A DNA stretch of 40,042 bases, from NCBI GenBank assembly GCA_900314565.1, contig OMVU01000040.1, positions 1-40,042 on the forward strand. Reading direction: 5' to 3'. A program made the position numbers and the translations under genes. The notes below the pieces were generated by a model. It was not told the origin of the DNA, made no database searches, and worked only from the letters and a program-made list of their open reading frames with translations. This stretch comes from an uncultured Eubacteriales bacterium. Its GTDB lineage: Bacteria > Bacillota > Clostridia > Lachnospirales > Lachnospiraceae. Position 1 is the stretch's first letter. Each line of letters opens with the position of its first letter. Positions 23,855 through 33,547 of the stretch are shown in pieces.

Positions 23855-25168
23855 ATGGCAGGCAGAGTGAAAATGGTACGCTGCAGCTTCTGCGGAAAGT
23901 CGGAAGATCAGGTGAGAAAGCTGATCTCCGGACCTGCAGGAATATACATCTGTGATGAGTGTGTTGAGATCTGCTCTGAGATCATAGAGGAAGAAGAAGA
24001 GAACAATCCTTACGCCGGTAAGGAGAAGGGCGGGATCAACCTGAAAAAGCCGATGGAGATCAAGGCTTTTCTCGATGAGTATATTATCGGTCAGGAGGAG
24101 GCAAAGAAGGTCCTTTCCGTTGCGGTCTACAATCATTATAAGAGACTGCTCGCACCGGAAGAGGTCGATGTGGAGCTTCAGAAATCCAATGTCATGGTGC
24201 TTGGACCGACCGGGTCCGGCAAGACGCTTCTTGCACAGACGCTCGCAAGACTTCTGAATGTCCCGTTCGCGATCGCGGACGCGACGACACTCACGGAGGC
24301 CGGTTACGTCGGTGAGGATGTTGAGAACATTCTTCTCAAGCTCATCCAGGCTGCGGATTTTGACCTTGAGAGGGCGAAGAAGGGTATCATCTATATTGAT
24401 GAGATCGACAAAATCGGAAGAAAGTCCGAAAATGCGTCCATTACCCGCGACGTATCCGGTGAGGGCGTTCAGCAGGCGCTGCTCAAGATCGTCGAGGGGA
24501 CGGTCGCTTCTGTTCCCCCGCAGGGAGGCCGCAAGCATCCCCAGCAGGAGATGATCCAGATCGACACGTCGGAGATCCTTTTCATTTGCGGCGGCGCGTT
24601 CGTCGGAATGGATAAGATCATAGAGCGCAGGATGGAGACGAAATCCATCGGTTTCGGGGCGGAGCTCCGCAAGACCGAGAAGGAGAAAAATGTCGGAGAG
24701 ATCCTCAAAAATGTCATGCCCGAGGATTTCGTGAAGTTCGGACTGATCCCGGAGCTGATCGGCCGTATACCGGTCGTCGTCTCGCTGGATGAGCTCGACG
24801 AGGAAGCACTCATCCGCATTCTCAGGGAGCCGAAGAACTCCCTCGAGAAGCAGTACAGTGCCCTGTTCGCGATGGACGGCGTGAAGCTGACGATCGAAGA
24901 CGAAGCACTGCATGAGATCGCGCATGAGACCGTCATCCGGAAGACCGGTGCCCGAGGACTTCGCGCGATTGTTGAGAAGGCAGTCACGGAGGCAATGTAT
25001 GTGGTGCCTTCCGATGAGACGATCACGGAAGTCATCATTACGAAGGATGCGATTGCAGGAAAGGCTCCTGCGACTTACGTACACGGGGCGCGTGTGCTTG
25101 CGAAAAAAGAAACGAAGGCGAAGGATACCGCCAGGAAGCAGACAAAGCCCGCGAAGAAAACGATCTGA
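23855..25168 (+). CDS. clpX: ATP-dependent Clp protease ATPase subunit
   Basis: 437 residues from ATG 23855 (GAGAGGAGG upstream); six upstream codons of the longer frame were dropped. An N-terminal C4 zinc finger (Cys10, Cys13, Cys33, Cys36) binds substrates and adaptors; the AAA+ core has Walker A GPTGSGKT (Lys123), Walker [10 protein letters not shown], and the IGF loop for ClpP docking (KSIGFGAE). It unfolds tagged proteins and feeds them to ClpP. The end is a Lys/Thr/Ala-rich tail, somewhat longer than in many ClpX proteins. Confidence 0.97.
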   Translation: MAGRVKMVRCSFCGKSEDQVRKLISGPAGIYICDECVEICSEIIEEEEENNPYAGKEKGGINLKKPMEIKAFLDEYIIGQEEAKKVLSVAVYNHYKRLLAPEEVDVELQKSNVMVLGPTGSGKTLLAQTLARLLNVPFAIADATTLTEAGYVGEDVENILLKLIQAADFDLERAKKGIIYIDEIDKIGRKSENASITRDVSGEGVQQALLKIVEGTVASVPPQGGRKHPQQEMIQIDTSEILFICGGAFVGMDKIIERRMETKSIGFGAELRKTEKEKNVGEILKNVMPEDFVKFGLIPELIGRIPVVVSLDELDEEALIRILREPKNSLEKQYSALFAMDGVKLTIEDEALHEIAHETVIRKTGARGLRAIVEKAVTEAMYVVPSDETITEVIITKDAIAGKAPATYVHGARVLAKKETKAKDTARKQTKPAKKTI

Positions 25169-25186
25169 TTACGAGGTAAATGTCTT

Positions 25187-27511
25187 TTGAACGAAACACC
25201 GTATATGACTACGCTCCCCGCGGTCGCGCTTCGCGGCACGGCTGTGCTTCCGGGGATGATCGTACATTTTGATATCAGCCGGCCCCGCTCTGCGGCGTCG
25301 GTCAACAGGGCTATGCTGAAGGACCAGAAAATTTTTCTGATCCTTCAGAGAGATGTCCATGTGGAAGATCCGGCGATCGATGATGTATGGAATGTCGGAG
25401 TTTACGCGTCCATTAAGCAGGTTGTAAAGCTGCCGAAAAATATGATCCGGGTCCTTGTTGAGGGAATAGAGCGCGCGGAGATCATTCGTCTGGAAAAGAG
25501 TGAGGACTACCTTGAAGCCCTGGTGAGTATTCCGCAGAAATCAACTTCCGCTGATGTCCCGGCGGCCATCCGTGAAGCCATGCTCCGCGGGATCCGGGAG
25601 CTGTTTGCCGAATACTGCAGGGAGAATGGAAACATCAGCAGAGATGTTGAGGGACAGATCATGGAGATCGACGATCTGGCCGATACACTCAGCCAGATAT
25701 CGATCAATCTGCCGCTTCCCTATGAGAAACGCCAGCTCATCCTTGAGGCGATAACCGTAGAGGATCAGTATGAGACGCTGGGAATGCTTCTCGCCAACGA
25801 GACGGAAGTGATCCGCGTGCAGAGGGAGATCCAGGAAAAGGTACGGCAGCGTGTCGACAAGAACCAGCGGGAATATGTCCTGCGGGAGCAGCTCAAGGTG
25901 ATCCGCGAGGAGCTCGGCGAGGATACGACACAGAACGAGATCGACCGTTTCAAAGAGCAGGCAGGAAAGCTTAAGGCGAAGAAGGAAGTCAAGGAGAAGA
26001 TCTTTGATGAGATCATCCGGCTGCAGAATCTCCCGGCCCAGTCTCCGGAGAGTGCAGTAGCCCGGGGCTATATAGAAACGCTGCTTGCGATGCCATGGGA
26101 CAAAGCGGGAAGAGACCGCAACAGTCTGGCGAAAGCCCGTGAGGTGCTGGAGCGCGACCATTACGGCCTGCAGAAGGTCAAGGAGCGTATCCTGGAATTT
26201 CTGGCCGTCCGCCAGCTAACCGCAAAGGGGACGAGCCCGATCCTGTGCCTTGTCGGACCGCCCGGTACCGGCAAGACATCCATCGGCCGCTCGATCGCCG
26301 AAGCGCTGAACAAAAAGTATATCAGACTGTCTCTCGGCGGAGTCCGCGACGAGGCGGAGATCCGCGGCCATCGCCGGACATACGTCGGTGCGATGCCGGG
26401 CAGGATCGCGACAGGGCTTCGCAAATCGGGAGTCCGAAATCCGCTGATGATGCTCGACGAGGTCGATAAGCTGAGCAGCGATTACAAGGGAGATACAGCT
26501 TCCGCGCTGCTGGAGGTCCTTGATTCCGAGCAGAACAGTCATTTCGAAGACCATTATATTGAGATACCCATCGACCTGTCGGACGTGCTCTTTATCGCTA
26601 CGGCAAATGACGCGAATACAATCCCGAGGCCGCTCCTGGACCGTATGGAGGTGATCGAGATCACTTCCTATACCGAAAATGAAAAGCATCACATCGCCAA
26701 AGACCATCTGATTCCCAAGCAGAAGAAGGCGAACGGAATCGAGGAGGATAAGCTGTTCATTTCCGATGAAGCAATCAGCGATATGATCGTGAAGTATACG
26801 CGTGAGGCCGGTGTGCGCCAGCTCGAGCGGGAGATCGCTCATGTCTGCAGGAAGACTGCCAGGATGATCCTGGAGGAGAAGAAAAAGAGTGTGGAGGTGA
26901 CCGGGGAGAATCTCGCTGATTTTCTCGGTACCGAAAAGTACACTGTGAATCCGGCCAACGATGCGGACGAGATCGGTGTCGTGCGCGGGCTCGCCTGGAC
27001 TTCGGTCGGCGGTGTGACGCTGCAGGTCGAGGTCAACCTGATGCCCGGCAAGGGGGATTTTCTGCTGACAGGCCAGCTTGGCGACGTTATGAAGGAGTCG
27101 GCGCAGGCAGGAATCAGTTATCTGAGATCCGTAGCCTCTGAGTATGGTATCGATGAAGATTTCTTTTCGAAGCATGATATCCATATTCATATCCCTGAGG
27201 GAGCGGTCCCAAAGGACGGTCCGTCCGCAGGCGTCACGATGGCGACGGCCATGTTCTCTGCGATCACGAAGAAGCATGTGCGGGCGGATGTTGCTATGAC
27301 CGGAGAGATCACGCTCCGGGGACGGGTGCTGCCGATCGGAGGTCTGCGGGAGAAGCTCCTTGCAGCCGGAAAAGCCGGTATCAGGAAGGTCCTCGTGCCG
27401 GAGAAGAACCGTCAGGATATGGCGGACGTGTCGGCGGAGATTACGGAAGGCCTTGAAATTGTCTACGTGCAGACCATGGAAGACGTGCTCAGGGAGGCGC
27501 TGGCCTCCTGA
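25187..27511 (+). CDS. lon: ATP-dependent Lon protease
   Basis: 774 residues, starting at TTG 25187 (ACGAGGTAAA upstream), 18 bases after clpX; an internal ATG at 25205 is an alternative. N-terminal substrate domain (1-200), coiled helices, AAA+ module with Walker [10 protein letters not shown] (Lys363) and Walker [11 protein letters not shown], then the serine-lysine protease domain with [10 protein letters not shown] (catalytic Ser680) and the lysine about 43 residues later in AAGKAGIRK. It degrades misfolded and regulatory proteins in the cytoplasm. The 3' 54 bases including the stop are duplicated directly downstream. Confidence 0.97.
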   Translation: MNETPYMTTLPAVALRGTAVLPGMIVHFDISRPRSAASVNRAMLKDQKIFLILQRDVHVEDPAIDDVWNVGVYASIKQVVKLPKNMIRVLVEGIERAEIIRLEKSEDYLEALVSIPQKSTSADVPAAIREAMLRGIRELFAEYCRENGNISRDVEGQIMEIDDLADTLSQISINLPLPYEKRQLILEAITVEDQYETLGMLLANETEVIRVQREIQEKVRQRVDKNQREYVLREQLKVIREELGEDTTQNEIDRFKEQAGKLKAKKEVKEKIFDEIIRLQNLPAQSPESAVARGYIETLLAMPWDKAGRDRNSLAKAREVLERDHYGLQKVKERILEFLAVRQLTAKGTSPILCLVGPPGTGKTSIGRSIAEALNKKYIRLSLGGVRDEAEIRGHRRTYVGAMPGRIATGLRKSGVRNPLMMLDEVDKLSSDYKGDTASALLEVLDSEQNSHFEDHYIEIPIDLSDVLFIATANDANTIPRPLLDRMEVIEITSYTENEKHHIAKDHLIPKQKKANGIEEDKLFISDEAISDMIVKYTREAGVRQLEREIAHVCRKTARMILEEKKKSVEVTGENLADFLGTEKYTVNPANDADEIGVVRGLAWTSVGGVTLQVEVNLMPGKGDFLLTGQLGDVMKESAQAGISYLRSVASEYGIDEDFFSKHDIHIHIPEGAVPKDGPSAGVTMATAMFSAITKKHVRADVAMTGEITLRGRVLPIGGLREKLLAAGKAGIRKVLVPEKNRQDMADVSAEITEGLEIVYVQTMEDVLREALAS

Positions 27512-27571
27512 GCAGATGACGTGCAGACCATGGAAGATGTGCTCAGGGAGGCGTCGCCTCCTGAGCGGATG
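27465..27571 (+). repeat. 54-bp tandem duplication of the lon 3' end
   Basis: ACGTGCAGACCATGGAAGA begins at 27465 (inside lon) and again at 27519. The first copy includes the lon stop codon (27509-27511). The second is 53 bp and nearly identical, with four or so differences and a one-base gap. It fills the whole lon-engB spacer up to the engB ribosome-binding site. Confidence 0.95.
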
Positions 27572-27582
27572 AAGAGGTGAAA

Positions 27583-28272
27583 ATGGCAAAAATTCGGGAT
27601 GTAAAACTCGAGACAGTCTGCGGCATAACGAGCAGGCTCCCCGTCAACGACCGGATCGAGGTCGCTTTCGCCGGAAAGTCCAACGTCGGGAAGAGCTCGC
27701 TCATCAACTCGCTTGTCAACCGGAAGGGGATCGCCCGCACGTCCGGACAGCCCGGTAAGACGCAGACGATCAACTATTATCATGTAAATGCGGGGACGCC
27801 GGACAGCGATACCCGTCTGGAGGAACCCTTTGCGCCGGACGCCTATCTGGTGGACCTGCCCGGCTACGGCTTCGCGAACGTTTCGGTCTCCGAGAAGGCG
27901 AAGTGGGGGAAGATGATCGAGAACTATCTGAGGACATCAAAGATGCTTCAGACGGTCTTTCTGCTCGTCGATATCCGCCACAAGCCGTCGGCCAATGATA
28001 AAATGATGTATGACTGGATCGTGGAAAACGGCATGGATCCGGTCATCGTCGCGACGAAAAAGGACAAACTGAAGAAATCCCAGATTCAGAAAGCCCTGAA
28101 GGTGATCCGGGAGGGGCTTGACGTGAGGAAAGGGACGAAGGTGGTCGCATTTTCCGCGGAGACGAAGGAAGGGCGGGAGGAGATCTGGACGATCATAGGC
28201 AGCTTCCTTCCGGAACCGGAGCTCACGGAGGAGCAGAACGGAGACATAATATGGGAATTATCAAGGCCATAA
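27583..28272 (+). CDS. engB: Ribosome biogenesis GTPase (YsxC/EngB)
   Basis: 229 residues from ATG 27583, placed five bases after AAGAGG; a GTG two codons earlier is possible. G-domain motifs: G1 [10 protein letters not shown]3 DLPGYGFA, G4 TKKDKL and G5-like FSAETKEG. It assists assembly of the large ribosomal subunit. The gene follows lon as in many Firmicutes and overlaps the start of ecfA1 by 22 bases, which implies translational coupling. Confidence 0.95.
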   Translation: MAKIRDVKLETVCGITSRLPVNDRIEVAFAGKSNVGKSSLINSLVNRKGIARTSGQPGKTQTINYYHVNAGTPDSDTRLEEPFAPDAYLVDLPGYGFANVSVSEKAKWGKMIENYLRTSKMLQTVFLLVDIRHKPSANDKMMYDWIVENGMDPVIVATKKDKLKKSQIQKALKVIREGLDVRKGTKVVAFSAETKEGREEIWTIIGSFLPEPELTEEQNGDIIWELSRP

Positions 28273-29111
28273 AACTCGGATTCGATTATATTAAATACGG
28301 GGAAGACGAGAAGGACAATGAGAAGATCCGGGCGATCGACGGAATCGACATCGATGTGGAGAAGGGCTCTGTCATCGCGATCCTCGGCCACAACGGATCC
28401 GGAAAATCGACCCTCGCAAAGCACATGAATGCGCTGCTCCTCCCCTCGGAAGGGACGATGTGGGTCGACGGGATGGACACAAAGGGCGAGGAAGATGTCT
28501 GGAAGATCCGTCAGAAAGCCGGCATGGTCTTTCAGAACCCTGACAATCAGATCGTCGCCTCGGTCGTCGAGGAGGACGTGGGCTTCGGGCCGGAGAATAT
28601 CGGCGTTCCGACAAAGGAAATCTGGGAGCGTGTCGACCGGGCGCTTGAGCGCGTGGGTATGACGAAGCACCGGAAAAAATCTCCGAACCGTCTCTCAGGC
28701 GGACAGAAGCAGCGCGTTGCAATTGCAGGCGTTGTTGCGATGCGGCCGGACTGCATCGTGCTGGACGAATCCACTGCCATGCTGGATCCGAACGGGCGGA
28801 AGGACGTGCTCGACACGGTCATGGATCTGAACCGCCAGGAGGGTGTGACAGTCATCATGATCACGCACTACATGGAAGAGGTCACACGTGCTGACTATGT
28901 CTATGTCATGGATTCCGGAAAAATCGTCATGCAGGGGACCCCGAGGGAGATCTTTTCCCAGGTCGAAAAGCTGAAATCCTACCATCTTGATGTCCCGCAG
29001 ATCACGGAGCTGGCCTATGAGCTGAAAAAGGACGGCGTGGATCTGCCGGACGGAATTCTGACCCGCGAGGAGCTGGTTGGCGCTCTCTGCGGTGAGCCGA
29101 CGGAGGAATGA
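28251..29111 (+). CDS. ecfA1: ECF transporter ATPase, A1 component
   Basis: 286 residues; ATG 28251 lies inside the end of engB. ABC ATPase: Walker [10 protein letters not shown] (Lys52), Q-loop NPDNQI, signature [13 protein letters not shown], Walker [12 protein letters not shown]. The DES in place of DEP/DEA is common for EcfA1. Together with EcfA2 and EcfT it forms the shared energizing module for vitamin/metal uptake with separate substrate-binding S proteins. No S component is encoded nearby, so this is a group II (shared) module. Confidence 0.93.
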   Translation: MGIIKAIKLGFDYIKYGEDEKDNEKIRAIDGIDIDVEKGSVIAILGHNGSGKSTLAKHMNALLLPSEGTMWVDGMDTKGEEDVWKIRQKAGMVFQNPDNQIVASVVEEDVGFGPENIGVPTKEIWERVDRALERVGMTKHRKKSPNRLSGGQKQRVAIAGVVAMRPDCIVLDESTAMLDPNGRKDVLDTVMDLNRQEGVTVIMITHYMEEVTRADYVYVMDSGKIVMQGTPREIFSQVEKLKSYHLDVPQITELAYELKKDGVDLPDGILTREELVGALCGEPTEE

Positions 29112-29112
29112 G

Positions 29113-29982
29113 ATGCTGCTTGAACTGAAAAATGTCTGCTATACTTATAATAAAGATACGTCCTTTTCCGTGAACGCGCTTGAGAATATCAATCTTCAGA
29201 TCCCTGAAGGACAGTTCGTGGGGGTCATCGGACATACGGGTTCCGGGAAGTCGACTCTGATCCAGCATTTTAACGGGCTCATCAGGCCGACAGACGGCCA
29301 GGTCCTCTATATGGGCGAGGACATCTGGCAGGAAAAATACAATCTGCAGGCTCTCCGCTCCGGCGTTGGCCTGGTCTTCCAGTATCCGGAGAACCAGCTT
29401 TTCGAGACAGACGTGCTGACAGACGTCATGTTCGGTCCGAAGAATCAGAAGTTATCTCCGGAGGAGTGCCGTGAACGTGCGGTAAATGCTCTGCACAGGG
29501 TCGGGCTGAAGGACAAATATTTTTCGGCATCGCCGTTCGATCTGTCCGGAGGACAGAAGCGACGTGTCGCGATCGCGGGAGTCCTCGCGATGAATCCGAA
29601 GGTGCTCATTTTGGACGAGCCGACCGCCGGACTTGACCCGCACGGCAGAGATGAGATCCTCGGTCAGATCAGGAAGCTCAGGGACGAGATGGGCATCACG
29701 ATCATCCTCGTCTCCCACAGTATGGAAGATGTTGCGGAGTACGCGGAACGCCTGATCGTGATCAATGACGGAAAGATCGCTTTTGACGACACTCCGAAAA
29801 AGGTGTTCGCGCATTATAAGGAGCTCGAGAAAATGGGCCTGGCCGCACCGCAGATCACCTATCTCATGCATGAGCTTAAGGAACGGGGACTGGATGTGGA
29901 TACGAGCGCAGTCACGGTCTCTGAGGCGAAGAGAAGTATTGAGAAGGCGCTAAAAGAGCGGAAGAAAAATCGCCGCTCATAA
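29113..29982 (+). CDS. ecfA2: ECF transporter ATPase, A2 component
   Basis: 289 residues from ATG 29113 with ACGGAGGAATGAG upstream, directly after the ecfA1 stop; the frame's earlier start at 29077 lies within ecfA1. ABC motifs: Walker A GHTGSGKST (Lys46), PENQLFE Q-loop, LSGGQKRRVAIAG, Walker B LILDEPTAGLDP. It pairs with EcfA1 to drive transport by ATP hydrolysis at the membrane. The array of short repeats starting 30 bases later separates it from ecfT. Confidence 0.93.
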   Translation: MLLELKNVCYTYNKDTSFSVNALENINLQIPEGQFVGVIGHTGSGKSTLIQHFNGLIRPTDGQVLYMGEDIWQEKYNLQALRSGVGLVFQYPENQLFETDVLTDVMFGPKNQKLSPEECRERAVNALHRVGLKDKYFSASPFDLSGGQKRRVAIAGVLAMNPKVLILDEPTAGLDPHGRDEILGQIRKLRDEMGITIILVSHSMEDVAEYAERLIVINDGKIAFDDTPKKVFAHYKELEKMGLAAPQITYLMHELKERGLDVDTSAVTVSEAKRSIEKALKERKKNRRS

Positions 29983-30016
29983 TGCGTACAGCTTTTCTCA
30001 GTACTGTGGCAGGAGA

Positions 30017-30185
30017 CGATCCGTCAAAGGAGCTGTCCATCAAAGGACCTGTCCGTAAATGGATCTGTCTGTAAAAAGATCTGTCCGTAAATGGATCTGT
30101 CTGTAAAAAGATCTGTCCGTAAAAGGTCTGTCCGTAAAAGATCTGTCTGTAAAAGATCTGTCCGTATAAGATCTGCCTGTAAGCT
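30017..30185 (+). repeat. 15-16-bp tandem array between ecfA2 and ecfT
   Basis: The core CTGTCYGTAAAA recurs with starts at 30033, 30049, 30065, 30081, 30097, 30113 (steps of 16) and then 30128, 30143, 30158, 30173 (steps of 15), plus a diverged unit before. The period changes once inside the array, as expected when a unit with a one-base deletion is itself amplified. The spacer otherwise holds only the ecfT Shine-Dalgarno (AGAAGGGAG). Confidence 0.93.
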
Positions 30186-30233
30186 GAGTGCGAAATTGAT
30201 AAGCGCACACGTGAAATCAGAAGGGAGATTCGC

Positions 30234-31046
30234 ATGCTCCGCGAAATTACTATCGGTCAGTATTATCCGGCTGACTCTATATTACATAAACTGGATCCGC
30301 GCGTGAAGTTTCTGGGAACGATCGTCTTCATTGTTTCGCTGTTCCTGGTCAAGGGAGCTGCAGGCTATGCGCTGGTCACTGTCTGTCTGGCTGCCCTGAT
30401 CATATTGTCGAAGGTGCCGTTCAAATTCATGGTCAAAGGCATGAAGGCGATTTTCTTTGTCCTCATCATCACGATGCTCTTCAACCTTTTCCTGACACCG
30501 GGTGAAATCATCGGACGCTGGTGGATCTTCAAGGTCACGAGAGAAGGAATCGTGCAGGCGGTCAGGATGGGCATTCGTCTCACCTACCTTGTTATCGGAT
30601 CTTCGCTTATGACGCTCACGACGACCCCGAATAAGCTCACGGACGCAATGGAGAGCCTGTTCTCTCCGCTGAAGGTCTTACACGCGCCCGTACACGAGAT
30701 AGCGATGATGATGTCGATCGCTCTTCGATTCATTCCGATCCTCATGGAGGAGACGGATAAGATCATGAAAGCGCAGATCGCGAGAGGCGCGGACTTTGAG
30801 TCGGGAAATTTCATCAACAGGATCAGAAATATGGTCCCGCTGCTGGTCCCGCTTTTCATCTCCGCATTCCGTAGGGCCAATGACCTTGCGCTTGCGATGG
30901 AGGCGAGATGCTATCACGGCGGAGAAGGACGTACGCAGATGAAACCGCTGCACTATGAGGGCAGGGATTATATCGCTTATATCCTTCTGGCTGCTTTTCT
31001 GGCAGCCTGTATCGTACTGCATATATTTGGCGGGGGATGGATCTGA
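30234..31046 (+). CDS. ecfT: ECF transporter transmembrane T component
   Basis: 270 residues with about five to six hydrophobic segments. N-terminal GQYYPADSILHKLDPRVK is the conserved EcfT start; the two coupling-helix motifs appear as IARGADFESG and MEARCYHGG (AR-x forms). It links the two ATPases to exchangeable S proteins in the membrane. Start behind GAAGGGAG. Confidence 0.94.
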   Translation: MLREITIGQYYPADSILHKLDPRVKFLGTIVFIVSLFLVKGAAGYALVTVCLAALIILSKVPFKFMVKGMKAIFFVLIITMLFNLFLTPGEIIGRWWIFKVTREGIVQAVRMGIRLTYLVIGSSLMTLTTTPNKLTDAMESLFSPLKVLHAPVHEIAMMMSIALRFIPILMEETDKIMKAQIARGADFESGNFINRIRNMVPLLVPLFISAFRRANDLALAMEARCYHGGEGRTQMKPLHYEGRDYIAYILLAAFLAACIVLHIFGGGWI

Positions 31047-31138
31047 CTCGAAAACCGCCGCGCGCGTCGCGGCAAGAACGCTGAGGCGTTCCTGAACCAT
31101 CGATTGCAGAAGCGGGGGCTTCCCGCATTGAGATAGAT

Positions 31139-31885
31139 ATGCGAGTTAAACTGACAGTTGCCTATGACGGCACGAACTATCACGGATACCAAAGCCAGGT
31201 CAACGGCGCGTCTGTCCAGGATGTCCTGGAGGAGGCCATTGAAGGTCTCTTCGGTCAGAAGATCCGGACCATGGGGGCGAGCCGGACGGATGCGGGCGTA
31301 CATGCCGAGGGAAATGTCGCCGTCTTTGACGTGGAGACGCGGATGGATCCGACAAAGATCTGTTACGCGCTGAATTCCAGACTGCCGCAGGATGTGCGGA
31401 TCATGGATTCCTGCCAGGTGGCGGATACATTTCACCCGCGGTTTCAGACGACGGTCAAGACCTACAGATACCATATCCTGAACCGGAGGTTTCCGGACCC
31501 GCTCACCAGGAATACAGAGATGCACTATTACTATCCCCTGGATGAGGAGAAGATGAATGAAGCAGCTCATTATCTTGTGGGAGAGCACGATTTCGCTTCC
31601 TTCGCGGCATCCGGGTTCTCTGCAAAGACCACTGTACGCACAATTTACCGCGCGGAGGTCGTCCGCACGGGTGACAGGGTCGTCTTCACGGTGACCGGGA
31701 ACGGTTTTCTCTATAATATGGTACGGATCATTGCCGGAACGCTGCTTGAGATCGGCGGAGGCAAGTATCCTCCTCAGAAAATGAAAGACATTCTGGAGGC
31801 GAAGGACCGTGCGGCGGCCGGCCCGACTGCAATTGCGAAGGGGCTGGTACTTGAGAGGATCGAGTATCCGGAGGCGGAGAGCTGA
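31139..31885 (+). CDS. truA: tRNA pseudouridine synthase A
   Basis: 248 residues. Catalytic Asp51 in GASRTDAGVHA; N-terminal VAYDGTNYHGYQ, YRYHIL and FLYNMVRIIAGTL complete the TruA signature. It makes pseudouridine at positions 38-40 of the anticodon stem-loop of tRNAs. It follows ecfT by 92 bases that can fold into small GC-rich hairpins; the order ecfT-truA-rplM-rpsI is conserved in Firmicutes. The ribosome-binding site is weak (no clear AGGAG). Confidence 0.95.
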   Translation: MRVKLTVAYDGTNYHGYQSQVNGASVQDVLEEAIEGLFGQKIRTMGASRTDAGVHAEGNVAVFDVETRMDPTKICYALNSRLPQDVRIMDSCQVADTFHPRFQTTVKTYRYHILNRRFPDPLTRNTEMHYYYPLDEEKMNEAAHYLVGEHDFASFAASGFSAKTTVRTIYRAEVVRTGDRVVFTVTGNGFLYNMVRIIAGTLLEIGGGKYPPQKMKDILEAKDRAAAGPTAIAKGLVLERIEYPEAES

Positions 31886-32040
31886 CAGTGCTCTTTGGCA
31901 GAAGGAATCAACCTGCCCGGACGGGACAGAAAAGTATGCCGCAGATGATATTGCGTGATGAATCCGGTCATCCCGCTCGGACGGGATGGAAAGGCAGGAT
32001 ACTTTCATTCCTGAAAAGGAAGTTTACTTCGGAGGTGGCT

Positions 32041-32265
32041 ATGTTTGGAAAAAAGAAGAGAGTGATCGAGAAGTTCCCGTATGACCCGAAGAAGCAGGAG
32101 CCTGTGATCCGGGCGAGCATCTGTACGGGAGAGAAAGTCGCGGGATTTCGGGACAGAGACGGCGGGACTCTTCATGAGGTCACGCTGATCCGGGATTATG
32201 AGGATATGAAGGCATTTCTTCAGGCCTATGGCCTTTCCGAGGATGAGGTCCGAACGATTTACTGA
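32041..32265 (+). CDS. Small conserved protein of unknown function
   Basis: 74 residues from ATG 32041, which is preceded by CGGAGGTGGCT. An earlier start at 31888 would add 51 low-complexity residues encoded by a spacer with an internal near-repeat (CGGACGGGA twice), so it was rejected. The protein begins MFGKKKRVIEKFPYDPKKQ and contains ICTGEKVAGFRDRDGG and a C-terminal acidic helix. Small proteins of this look are common in Clostridia, but I know of no proven function. Likely ends the ecf-truA transcript. Confidence 0.7.
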   Translation: MFGKKKRVIEKFPYDPKKQEPVIRASICTGEKVAGFRDRDGGTLHEVTLIRDYEDMKAFLQAYGLSEDEVRTIY

Positions 32266-32299
32266 TCAGGGATCTTTTTCAGAATCGCAAAATACAGGC

Positions 32300-32328
32300 T
32301 TGACATCAAAAATCATGTTCTTTATAAT
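32300..32328 (+). promoter_or_regulatory. Consensus sigma-A promoter of the rplM-rpsI operon
   Basis: TTGACA (32300-32305) and TATAAT (32323-32328) with a 17-bp spacer: a perfect consensus and the strongest promoter in the window. The transcript would begin near 32335, inside a hairpin. Confidence 0.85.
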
Positions 32329-32332
32329 AATT

Positions 32333-32363
32333 CGTGCGGTCTTCCCAAACCGCACGATTTTTT
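32333..32363 (+). terminator. Terminator-like hairpin at the start of the rplM leader
   Basis: CGTGCGGT (32333-32340) pairs with ACCGCACG (32349-32356), followed by ATTTTTT. It can end the upstream transcript, but it lies exactly at the predicted start of the rplM transcript. Confidence 0.7.
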
Positions 32364-32525
32364 GTGCCCGAAGGCACACGCAGTGATGGAAAGGCGTAGG
32401 AGAAGGTAATCTGAGCCCGACCTCCTGCAAGCGCACACAAGACCTGCGGAGGTATTGAGTGCGAGGCAGAGTTCATACCATTGCCCCGGAATGACAGGCT
32501 GCCATGCATATATTCATTTTGACAA
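32364..32525 (+). ncRNA. Putative structured leader of rplM-rpsI
   Basis: About 160 bases without an ORF but with several complementary segments: GTGCCC/GGCAC (32364-32376), GTAGGAG with CTCCTGC, CGCAC with GTGCG enclosing ACCT/AGGT, and GGCAG with CTGCC. Ribosomal protein operons are often controlled by binding of one of their own products to such a leader (an L13 leader is known in Firmicutes), but this sequence was not matched to a known family by eye. It could also be a separate small RNA. Confidence 0.4.
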
Positions 32526-32543
32526 CATCAGGAGGAAATATTC

Positions 32544-32975
32544 ATGAGCACATTCATGGCGAAAGCGAATGAAGTCGAGCGCAAATGGTATGTAGTTGAC
32601 GCTGAAGGCGTTACGCTCGGACACCTGGCTGCTGAAGTCGCCAGCATTCTGAGAGGAAAGAAGAAGCCCATTTTTACACCGTATGTAGACTGCGGTGATT
32701 ATGTTGTAATCGTAAATGCAGAGAAGATCAAGGTATCCGGCAAGAAGCTCGATCAGAAGATCTACTTCCGCCACTCCGAGTATGTCGGCGGTGTCAAGAC
32801 TCTGACACTTCGTCAGATGCTCGAGAAGCATCCGGAGCGTGTTGTTGAGCATGCAGTCAAGGGTATGCTTCCGAAGGGTGCACTTGGTAAGCAGATGTAT
32901 TCGAAGCTTCATGTCTATGTAGGTCCGAACCATGAGCAGGCAGCTCAGAAGCCGGAAGTACTTACAATCAGATAA
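32544..32975 (+). CDS. rplM: 50S ribosomal protein L13
   Basis: 143 residues, typical L13 length, start behind CAGGAGGAAA. Family segments: [36 protein letters not shown], the [17 protein letters not shown] block and [11 protein letters not shown] near the end. It binds 23S rRNA early in large-subunit assembly. Cotranscribed with rpsI, 15 bases on. Confidence 0.98.
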   Translation: MSTFMAKANEVERKWYVVDAEGVTLGHLAAEVASILRGKKKPIFTPYVDCGDYVVIVNAEKIKVSGKKLDQKIYFRHSEYVGGVKTLTLRQMLEKHPERVVEHAVKGMLPKGALGKQMYSKLHVYVGPNHEQAAQKPEVLTIR

Positions 32976-32990
32976 TAGGAGGATACGAAA

Positions 32991-33383
32991 GTGGCAAGCG
33001 AAAAGTTTTATGGTACTGGTAGAAGAAAAAGCTCTGTTGCCAGAGTATACCTCACACAGGGAACTGGCAAGATCACGATCAACAAGCGCGATATCGATGA
33101 TTTCTTCGGCATGGAGACGCTGAAGGTCGTCGTCCGTCAGCCGCTTACAGCGATTGACGGTAACGGAAAGTATGACCTGATCGTCACGGTTCATGGCGGC
33201 GGGTACACAGGACAGGCAGGCGCGATCCGCCACGGCCTTGCACGCGCACTCGTAAAGATGGATCCGGAACTTCGCCCGACACTGAAGAAGGCCGGCTATC
33301 TCACACGTGATCCGCGTATGAAGGAAAGAAAGAAATACGGTCTCAAAGCCGCACGTCGTGCTCCGCAGTTCAGCAAGCGATAA
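32991..33383 (+). CDS. rpsI: 30S ribosomal protein S9
   Basis: 130 residues from a GTG start with TAGGAGGATA upstream. Signature [15 protein letters not shown] near the start and [19 protein letters not shown]; the C-terminal [12 protein letters not shown] is the conserved tail that reaches the tRNA P site. It is the last core gene before the accessory island. Confidence 0.98.
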   Translation: MASEKFYGTGRRKSSVARVYLTQGTGKITINKRDIDDFFGMETLKVVVRQPLTAIDGNGKYDLIVTVHGGGYTGQAGAIRHGLARALVKMDPELRPTLKKAGYLTRDPRMKERKKYGLKAARRAPQFSKR

Positions 33384-33410
33384 TTCACGAGCGAACAGTC
33401 GAACATTCAA

Positions 33411-33450
33411 AACCCTTGAAAGCCTTGTGTTTTCAAGGGTTTTTCTTATT
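33411..33450 (+). terminator. Rho-independent terminator after rpsI
   Basis: AACCCTTGAAA (33411-33421) pairs with TTTCAAGGGTT (33431-33441), followed by TTTTCTTATTTT. It ends the core region; island-like sequence begins just beyond. Confidence 0.88.
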
Positions 33451-33547
33451 TTAATCGAACACAAAATTATTGTGAATTTGTGAGAATTTTTATAGGTAAC
33501 CAACACACAGCCAATCCCTGTATGACTACGAAAAGGATTTCAATGAG

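Noticed and set aside
31888-32040. 51-residue N-terminal extension of the small conserved gene after truA
   Set aside because: The extension is encoded by spacer with a near-repeat and has no ribosome-binding site, while the ATG at 32041 has a good one and a family-like start.
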